A stretch of 64,000 bases of DNA from Aaosphaeria pasadenensis. Its lineage: Eukaryota; Ascomycota; Dothideomycetes; Pleosporales. Of this stretch, positions 57,006 through 64,000 are shown piece by piece (position 1 is the first letter of the stretch; every line of letters starts with the position of its first letter). A program made the translations under genes and the position numbers. Under the pieces are notes generated by a model, which searched no databases, was not told the DNA's origin, and saw only the letters and a program-made list of their open reading frames with translations. The stretch lies in assembly GCA_022813625.1 (NCBI GenBank), contig JAKLMB010000006.1, positions 1,302,001-1,366,000 on the forward strand. Direction: 5' to 3'.

Positions 57006-57838
57006 TCAACTGGTTCGCTGCCATTTCGTCTCACCATCGGCATTGTCTCCATTTACACCATTGGGATGCTCATCATCGTCTTCCCTAGCTCTCACCGTCC
57101 CTGCTCCTGGACCAAGCTCTTCAGCACCGTCATTGTCGCCAAGGACAGGTCCCTTAAAGTTCCCATCCTCATCGAGATATTCATCCATGTTTTCAGCAGT
57201 GATCCAACCTGTCGCTCCCGGTGCGGTCTCATCGAACTCCTGTTCCATGTCTGAATCGTCGGGGTCGGGGTGGAGATCAGCGCACGTATTCATCGCGGTG
57301 AAAATCTCCTTGATGCATGCGGTCTCTGGTTCGGTGTCGTACTTCGGAGGCAAGACATAGAGATCAAGAGTTTGAATGTCATCGTCTTCGTTGACAGTTT
57401 CTGCGTCGTTGAGTGATACGTTGACGAAGAGTGCGTCGACCTGCGATTTCCACTTCAATGTGGCGTGAAGTGCTATGGAGGGATACGGAATCGATACACC
57501 GGCCGGAGTGGGCGAGTTTTGGAAAAGAACGAGATTTCTACCATTCGATTAGACGATATACAATCCGAGAATTAGGAATTGACCTACTCTGAGTTCACCC
57601 AAATGTCGACATCCTTGGCGAGCGAAATACCATCCGCGTCCTCTTCTTGAAGCTGGAAGCCCGAGGTCGCTTGGGTTTGAAGGAGCTTCTCTTTAGTCGC
57701 GGCTAGAGTAAGACCTGAATAATGGGCATATAGAACTGGCTTGCTGCCAAAGAAAGTACTGGGTGTTTGCTCTTGATGTTGCTGGAGCGGGGTGTAATCG
57801 TCCGCCTTAGGAGCCTCTGTAAGCTGTCGCAGAGCCAT
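57006..57838 (-). CDS. pICln family protein (methylosome / LOT5-like)
   Basis: Acidic PH-like-fold protein; in animals pICln brings Sm proteins to the PRMT5 methylosome during snRNP assembly. Exons 57838-57588 and 57537-57006 give 260 aa; donor GTAGGT, acceptor TAG. The first 100 residues carry the fold (TPSTFFGSKPVLYAHYSG, GFQLQEEDADGISLAKD, DIWVNSENLVLFQ) and the following strand KWKSQVDALFVNVSL. The C-terminal half is rich in Asp and Glu, as in pICln. It is divergent to the WDR83-like gene with 303 bp between starts. Function is by homology only. Confidence 0.85.
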
Positions 57839-58141
57839 AATGATCTAGAGGATATTAAGAGCTTCCTTCTTAGTATGATTGGCAATTGTAACGCAATAGC
57901 TTGTTGCTATTTATTATTGTAATTCACAAGTAGGCATGTGCTGACTTGCTACAGGTATACAATCTTTGGAAAAAGATCAACCGAAGTAGATCCGAATAGC
58001 GCGTCATTGGCCCAAGCTTTGCGTTCTGTGTTTTAGTGGGCGACTTGCACCTCTGCAGAAGATTAATAGACTGCGGTTTCGGGCCCCGAATCTCCAACTC
58101 ATTGATTGCTACCAATTTAAGCATGCCTTGAGCTTGCGAAG
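57839..58141. promoter_or_regulatory. shared promoter, pICln / WDR83
   Basis: 303 bp between the two start codons, so both genes must be driven from here. Contains a CCAAT at 58112-58116, 26 bp before the WDR83-like ATG, too close to be sure of a role. Confidence 0.5.
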
Positions 58142-59131
58142 ATGCCCAAGTTCCCCATAGAGCCGATCGCTAAGCTCACTGGTCATGGAGGCATCGTACA
58201 CGCCATCGCCTACTCCTCCGGCTCTCAACAGTACATGCTCACAGGCTCATCCGATCGAACGATACGCCTGTACAACCCCTCGAAGGCTCCAATATCCTCT
58301 CAAACATCTGCCGCTGGACTTATAAACACATATTCCGCCCATGGCTACGAAGTCTTGTCCATTGACGTGAATGCCGCCAACGAGAAATTTGTATCGACCG
58401 GCGGCGACAAAAGTGTCTTCTATTGGGATGTACAAACGGCGCAAACTATTCGAAGATGGACAGGCCACAATGCGCGAGTAAACAAGGGCGTCTTTGCCGG
58501 ACAGGATGACAGCGTGGTCGTGAGCGGCAGTTATGACGGAACTGTAAAGATATGGGATACGAAGAGTGGGAGCTATAAACCCATCATGACATTAGACGAA
58601 GCGAAAGACAGTATAACGGACGTCTGCGTGTATGACTCGGAGATAATTACTGGGAGTGTCGATGGGAGGGTACGGAGCTACGATTTGAGGACAGGCCAGT
58701 GCCAGGTGGATGTGATAGGCCATCCTGTTACGTCGCTTGCAATAACCAAGCAGGGAACAGAGCTGCTGGTCAGCTCTCTTGATTCAACGGTCAGGTTGAT
58801 GGACCGGACAAATGGTCAACTACTGAAGGCCTATCGAGATGAAGGCTTTCACAACAAGGAATTGCGCGTGAGGAGTACATTGGGATTGAATGACAGTGTA
58901 GTCGTCAGTGGGAGTGACGATGGTTTGGTTTATGTCTGGGACATGCTGGACGGACACGTTCTGCACAAATTTAAACATTCCGAATTGAGGCAAGTCAGCG
59001 GAAGCGCGACCCAGGCGATGAAGAACAACAAAGACTTTGTCGGAGCTGTCACCTTCTGCAAAGTGAGGAAAGAATGGGCGAGTGCCGGTGGTGATGGAAA
59101 TGTTGTGGTCTGGGGAATGGCACAACAATGA
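58142..59131 (+). CDS. WDR83/MORG1-like WD40 protein
   Basis: Intronless 329-aa seven-bladed propeller protein. In animals this family (WDR83/MORG1) serves as a MAPK-pathway scaffold and joins the spliceosome. Blades show typical GH...WD spacing: LTGHGGIVHAIAYS, YMLTGSSDRTIRLYN, FVSTGGDKSVFYWDV, VVVSGSYDGTVKIWDT, LLVSSLDSTVRLMDR, VVVSGSDDGLVYVWDM and ASAGGDGNVVVWGM. Length fits the family. It converges on NOB1 with only 148 bp between stops. Confidence 0.92.
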   Translation: MPKFPIEPIAKLTGHGGIVHAIAYSSGSQQYMLTGSSDRTIRLYNPSKAPISSQTSAAGLINTYSAHGYEVLSIDVNAANEKFVSTGGDKSVFYWDVQTAQTIRRWTGHNARVNKGVFAGQDDSVVVSGSYDGTVKIWDTKSGSYKPIMTLDEAKDSITDVCVYDSEIITGSVDGRVRSYDLRTGQCQVDVIGHPVTSLAITKQGTELLVSSLDSTVRLMDRTNGQLLKAYRDEGFHNKELRVRSTLGLNDSVVVSGSDDGLVYVWDMLDGHVLHKFKHSELRQVSGSATQAMKNNKDFVGAVTFCKVRKEWASAGGDGNVVVWGMAQQ

Positions 59132-59279
59132 TGATATGGTAAAATCTCTACTTAAGATACCCGGGTTTACAAACTCACCCAACTAGATGAATCTATTACT
59201 AAGAGCAAATATGCAAGCTTTTGTCTCAACGCCGTTTTCATGCATGTCATCAGATCCTCTCGCTTCGTTCTCAGCGGGT

Positions 59280-60626
59280 TCAGCTCCTCTTCTTGGAATT
59301 CACATTTCTCCCTGCACCAACCTTGGCTCTTCCACCCGCTCGGCCTCGGTCGCCTGTCAGGATTCCGGGTAGATAATCCTCATCCATCAAATCCCTCGTT
59401 TTATTTCTCTTCTCTTGTGCAATGTGTCGGACATGTTCTATTTGGTCTTCAGCAAGGATTAAGTTGTTGCCCCAACCACCCTGGCCTCCGCCCTTGATGT
59501 TCTTGCCATTGGTCGTGCCACCAACTGGCTTCGGCACGCTATACCTGTTACCCCTGTTGTTCCATTGGAAGTTTTTGGCCAAATGTATTCTGAACTCTCC
59601 TTTGGCATTGGTCGAACAAGAAACTCGCTTGAGCGACGGTTGGCCACACCGTGGGCAGAATTGCTTATCCATCTCCTTGGTAGTGAGGAAACATGCGTGG
59701 CAGCGGAGAATGTAGGTGCGTAAATTCTTTATACGCTGCATCGACGGTGAGACTAAAGCAAGCTTCATTTGCAGGAGGACATTTTGCATGGCATAATCGG
59801 TAGTCATTGTAGCGACAGCTGCTGGAGAAAGTTCGGACTCTTTCATATGCACTCCGCTGTCTTTTGCTTGGTGTTTCTTGACGTTTGAGGGAGTTATCCA
59901 ATCGCCCTCGCCATCGTCTTCATCCTCGTCGAATCCTTCAGGTTGATCCGACACTTCGAGGTTAGAGAGGTCTTCTTCAAGGGATGTCGAGCCTGTTTCA
60001 GCTGGATTTGGTACGGATGCATCTGCGGCGAGAGAGACACCTCCTTCTTCGTTGTTACTCTGCGGCTCAACGGACGTACTAGCCTCTGTGGCCTCTGAGA
60101 CATCTGCAACCTCTGTGGCATTGGTCGAAGCTTCTGCGAAAGAAACTTCTGGCGAAGGTGCTGATTGATGTTCTACTGGTTTGTCCTGCTCTTGTGTGGA
60201 TTCTGAGACTACTTCGGTAACCACATCTTTAGGGGCTGGTGTTTCTGTGTCCTCTGTGGCCTTTGCGGGGTCGTTTTGGGCCTTCTCTTTTTCAACAATT
60301 TCCTGCTTCTTCCTCTCTTGGTCAATTTCGTAAGCCAGAGCCAGAATTCCCAAATCCTGTCTGCTCAAAACGGGAAAGTCGCCCGTCTTCTTGCTGAACT
60401 GTACGACGGCTTCATAACTGGCTAGTGTAGGGCTTCGGACCTTCAGGAAGGGGAGCAGTGTTGTCTCTACACGTGATCTTGTGGCCGCATCCTTGATTTC
60501 TGACAAAATGGCTGGGGTGGAATAGACATTCTCTGCAGTTTGCAAGATCGTGGAGATTGGGATGGTGTTCTTGATCAGAGGACCAGTATCGACGATAAGC
60601 GAGTGGAAACGTTTATCGGTAGCCAT
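59280..60626 (-). CDS. nob1: NOB1, 20S pre-rRNA D-site endonuclease
   Basis: PIN-domain nuclease that makes the last cut of 18S rRNA in the cytoplasmic pre-40S particle. Intronless, 448 aa from the ATG at 60626 (MATDKRFHSLIVDTGPLI), the usual start of the family; the frame runs further upstream but that part has no likeness. Acidic active-site residues: D13, E43, D91 (SRQDLGILALAYEI). A long acidic, Glu/Ser/Thr-rich linker follows (about 105-260). The zinc ribbon has C309, C312, C324, C327 (RCHAC and CPRC). The C-terminus is Gly/Arg/Lys-rich (RGRAGGRAKVGAGRN), as expected. Confidence 0.95.
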   Translation of the reverse strand: MATDKRFHSLIVDTGPLIKNTIPISTILQTAENVYSTPAILSEIKDAATRSRVETTLLPFLKVRSPTLASYEAVVQFSKKTGDFPVLSRQDLGILALAYEIDQERKKQEIVEKEKAQNDPAKATEDTETPAPKDVVTEVVSESTQEQDKPVEHQSAPSPEVSFAEASTNATEVADVSEATEASTSVEPQSNNEEGGVSLAADASVPNPAETGSTSLEEDLSNLEVSDQPEGFDEDEDDGEGDWITPSNVKKHQAKDSGVHMKESELSPAAVATMTTDYAMQNVLLQMKLALVSPSMQRIKNLRTYILRCHACFLTTKEMDKQFCPRCGQPSLKRVSCSTNAKGEFRIHLAKNFQWNNRGNRYSVPKPVGGTTNGKNIKGGGQGGWGNNLILAEDQIEHVRHIAQEKRNKTRDLMDEDYLPGILTGDRGRAGGRAKVGAGRNVNSKKRS

Positions 60627-63476
60627 CTTGGGGTCGAATTTGTGCAGAATTTGCTCGCACAGCCAGGAAGGGAATGTACCTCGAGACGGTTGGGGTGGAA
60701 CACAGAACTGTCCTAGAAGTTGTGCGCTGATCACAAAGGCGGTCGAATTCTTGTCGGAATCCTGCAGTAGATCTTGATGGATTTTATCGAAGTTCTCTTC
60801 TGTATGCCGCGGGCCCGTGCTGCAAATGAAGATTCTCGTTAGTGGCGTCGAAATAGAAATAGTTTGTCAGTTCTTACAGAGTTGTGCGCATTCGGATATC
60901 GGTCGGAAAATAAACTCGCGCTAGTCTCCCATTGGTCGATCTCACTTCATAACAAGCTCTTGGTACTTTGATGCTCAATCAATATCTGGCAAGGCCACTT
61001 GCTTCTCCAGAACATTGAGTGCATATGCCTATCTCCGAAATGGATCGAAGTCAAGCTCCAAGATCATAGTTCAATTTTGATACCATTATAGTGGGTCGAA
61101 ACGCCGAAGTTGACTATGCAATATGCAATGCTCAAGCGTATACAACTGAAAAGTCAATAGACACATTGAACAAATCGATATGTGTAGCATCTCATGTACC
61201 CCCCATTCTCTGACGCTTCCAATAAAGCCCACGTATCAGAATTCCACCAAGGAGGTCTTCGGGTTGTCTTGTTGGCCAGTTGCCATACCGTGAGTCGGGC
61301 TTATATTCGTGTATTCTCGCGTCGTTCGGAGGAGGGCGCTATTGAAGCTTGCTCTTTTTGTATATGCCCTTCTCGGAATGATATTAGTATATTATCCAAT
61401 CGTGATCTAGTGTTGTTGGTTTGGTTGCAGTTAACCCACCAGCACGAGCAAGGTTGCCATGCGGGAAGTGTAATCCGGATCAGTCGAATAGATGACGACT
61501 TCATCTGTGGAGTGTTGCCACACGACCACCATCTTAGGGCCCAGGAATCTATCAGACACGTCGAATAAACACTCGAATGCCTATCGACTCATTGTAGCAC
61601 TTGCTGCTTTACTGCCAACGCGTGCTGCCTACTGATAATGTAACAATGTAACGCTGGCGGTCTTTGAACGCAACCCGGTCGATGCTGCTTGCGGCCATGC
61701 AAACCAACACGTACATTTATATCATCGTCTGTAGTAATTCATTACGATGTTACTTTATCGCATCAAGTCGTAAAGTATGCTGGCGCGGTCCGCGTGCGGC
61801 TGCCAGACCCTGAGCTGACCGAGTGCCACTGGTCCCTGGGACCTCCACTACGATGTCTCTGTGTTACCTCCTGTCAATATGTTTTGGGAATATTTACCTA
61901 CACATATACAATTACTGCCTTTGTAATGATATGCATGTATCGCGCTACACGACAGGGGAGAGAACGTGTTTGCGGAGGCTCCATGTATGTTTTGGCAGCC
62001 CCCCCCTACACCACCAGACACTCAGTGAATACAATTTCGATGGCAAATCGATATTGTAGTGTTTCTGTTCTTGCAACAGTATATCAAATGTATCGTAGTC
62101 CTGTTACTCTGATGATTCGGTGTACGTAGTTTGTTTTGGCAAGGCCTGAGGTAGGACCATGCAGCGGCGGACGAGGGACTCGCGGATTGGAGGAAACGAT
62201 CGAAGAAGGTATGGTATTCTCGATAGAACGGGCATCGTAAAGGTTATTTCCTGCAGTTTGAGTTAATTCCAGAGAGATGGTGTCATCCAAAGGTGGATGT
62301 GAGCACCACTGTGTTGGGCTGGGAGGGAACTTACAAGTGGAACTGCTGCCAATTACGGTCCGTACATTATCAGCTTTCCTCAAGAATTGTGCCGCCGTTT
62401 TGGGTCGATATCAGAAACTTGTATGGGTAGATCTGTTGGAGGGCTTATGGAATGAATATGCAAAAGAAGGCGACCGAATTGCTGCAAGAAGGCGTACGGT
62501 GCCACAGGCCAGCCACCCTTGCTCGGAAGATTGACATGGCCGTGAAAAGGGTTCGAAGGCGTACAGACCTTGCTCTGTTTTGGTTTCTGTGGACCTGTGT
62601 AGGACCGAGAGACTGGAATACTTCGATCTGTGGCTATAGTTGCCCAGGAACCTGATTAGTATTTAGGGAGATGCCTCAAACGTACCCACCTTGATAACCC
62701 GAGTTAATGGTTCAACACAACAGCGTCATTCCAAACACACTTTTACAACCTGCCTTCAGAATAGACCGTTCATTCCTCTGTCTGTATGTCACAAGGTCAT
62801 GCTTCAGTAATTTCGTGGGGGTATTTGCACCCAGCTCCAGCTCAATTTGGCATATTCTATCCAAGTAGTAGACCCTCGCTGCGCATACTCCTATTCACCA
62901 CAACACATCTACCCAGCGAACAACATTGGCAGTGATTTTCTTCACAACCCCATCCACGAACTAGATGATCCTCAATCCGTTCATCATTGTATAGAGCCAA
63001 ACTGCAAGATGCTGAGCAGCACGGCCTTCCTGAGGCTACACTTAGTGCAATTGTCTTCCTTACTAACCCATACCGGCTCCCCTGTTGCTTCTAACCAGTT
63101 ACAACGACTGTTTGCTTCACGGTTACCATTTCGACGCGGACTGTCTGTCCAGATGACTGCGCTCATAGATAGGTACGATGTCACTTTCTTCAAGTGACAC
63201 TCGTGCACCAATGTGCGACTACCAGAGCTCTACACAGACAATCACTGCTGTCAACTGTGGAAGTCAGTTCCCAAGACAAGGACTGCACACACTTGATTCG
63301 CCAACCCGGGATTGGGCGACTAAGCCAAAACAGAATCCGATACTGTGAATGTGAGGCACGGCAGTGTGCTGTGTATTCATCGACATTGCACACCAGAACG
63401 ATGGTTGTTGTAGGTGTTCTCTACGCGATGGCCTGTACAGCAAGCATTGAAAGCTGACGAAATGAATCCAATCTAG
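60627..63476. other. 2.8 kb intergenic region
   Basis: No supported gene. An inverted CCAAT (ATTGG) at 60931-60935 lies about 305 bp upstream of NOB1. The remaining open frames are short. The end (63453-63476) looks like the 3' end of an intron of the next gene, with CTGAC and a TAG acceptor. Confidence 0.45.
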
Positions 63477-64000
63477 CCTCCTTTCCTCTTCCGCATCGAC
63501 GAGATCTCAGAACGCTCGGATATAGTCGCCCCTCGACTGGACAAAGAAGGAAGATGGAATCCCTCTAGCAAACCTGGATCACATCTTAGGACGGCTGGAG
63601 GAGTCTCTGGACAGTGGTTCTATCTTGATGGACAATCGGTACGACAGATAGATGCATTACCCGAGACGGGTTGTGAGCATCATTCGACCATGAGTGTCTA
63701 TTATGCTGCAGCATTAGGGTTTTGGATCATGAAAGGAGACGCAACTGCTATTGCAGATGAGCGTGAAAGCGCCTGGCATACTCCTAAATTCGACCACATA
63801 AGTCGGGACTACTCGTCCTTCATCACGTACCAGGGTCCGAACGTGAATCTCCGAATCCAGAGGAACGACCAAACCTGGCCTGCCTTCCTGCTCCCAGACA
63901 TATACCACACGGCTGAGCGAACGGACGCAAAACACCTTGGAGGATTGACGGGAGAATTGCCAATATTTATTGCCTTTTTGGCTTTGGCAACAAGACCCGA
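63477..64000 (+). CDS. partial coding exon of an unrecognised gene, cut by window edge
   Basis: A plus-strand frame is open for 524 nt from 63477 to the end of the window, with protein-like composition (RIDEISERSDIVAPRL, SGQWFYLDGQ, HHSTMSVYYAAALGFWIMK, then QRNDQTWPAFLLPDIYH). Just upstream is a likely splice acceptor (TAG at 63474-63476) with a CTGAC branch point at 63453-63457, so an earlier exon is likely; one candidate includes the ATG at 63401 (MVV, with a GTAGGT donor at about 63410). An internal in-frame Met at 63690 is an alternative start. I recognise no family. The gene could also be a broken copy. Confidence 0.5.

Noticed and set aside
62847..63197. 116-aa plus-strand open frame without an ATG start
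   Set aside because: No ATG and no motif; could be chance, though a link to the partial gene at the right edge is not excluded.

Overview
The window is nuclear DNA of a filamentous ascomycete (Pezizomycotina; a Dothideomycete-like species is my guess, not shown by the sequence). Evidence: genes with short 45-150 nt spliceosomal introns carrying GTATGT/GTAAGT-like donors, CTGAC/CTAAC branch points and CAG/TAG acceptors; monocistronic genes on both strands; and fungal-only families such as a 7TM-RGS protein, a PTH11-like rhodopsin-fold protein, GH72 glucanosyltransferase, an ENA cation ATPase and a LYC1-like acetyltransferase. I saw no transposon, tRNA, rRNA or CRISPR.

Layout. 0-9.2 kb: 7TM-RGS signalling protein (-), PTH11-like membrane protein (-), RidA-fold protein (+), 503-aa conserved unknown (-), small secreted cysteine-rich protein (+). 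9.7-20.2 kb: 4-coumarate-CoA-ligase-like enzyme (+), GH72 enzyme with a membrane anchor and cytoplasmic tail (-), Rad9/Crb2-type checkpoint mediator (-), SdhC of respiratory complex II (-). 21-27.4 kb: WDR89-like WD40 protein (+), lanosterol synthase (-), 381-aa low-complexity protein (-). 27.4-33 kb: a 5.6 kb stretch without a convincing gene, rich in simple repeats. 33-41.3 kb: DUF1295-like membrane protein (-), ATP-dependent DNA ligase without BRCT (+), secreted GH92 alpha-mannosidase (+). 41.3-47.3 kb: mostly empty, with a 112-aa gene. 47.3-56.5 kb: ENA-type P-type ATPase (+), secreted PAF-acetylhydrolase-like hydrolase (+), alpha/beta-hydrolase-fold protein with a Cys nucleophile position (-), LYC1-like GNAT (-). 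57-60.6 kb: pICln, WDR83/MORG1 and NOB1, a compact group with RNA-processing links. The right edge holds part of an unrecognised gene running out of the window.

Genes were rebuilt by joining exons at splice sites that keep the protein family alignment in frame. Two introns only work as GC-AG introns (4CL-like gene and GH92 gene). There is no biosynthetic gene cluster. The contents are housekeeping genes (checkpoint, sterol synthesis, respiration, ribosome and snRNP biogenesis) mixed with cell-surface, secreted and signalling genes. The least usual items are the tailed GH72 enzyme, the Cys-type hydrolase apparently lacking a catalytic His, the small secreted protein, the open reading frame at the right edge, and a diverged 104-bp tandem repeat.
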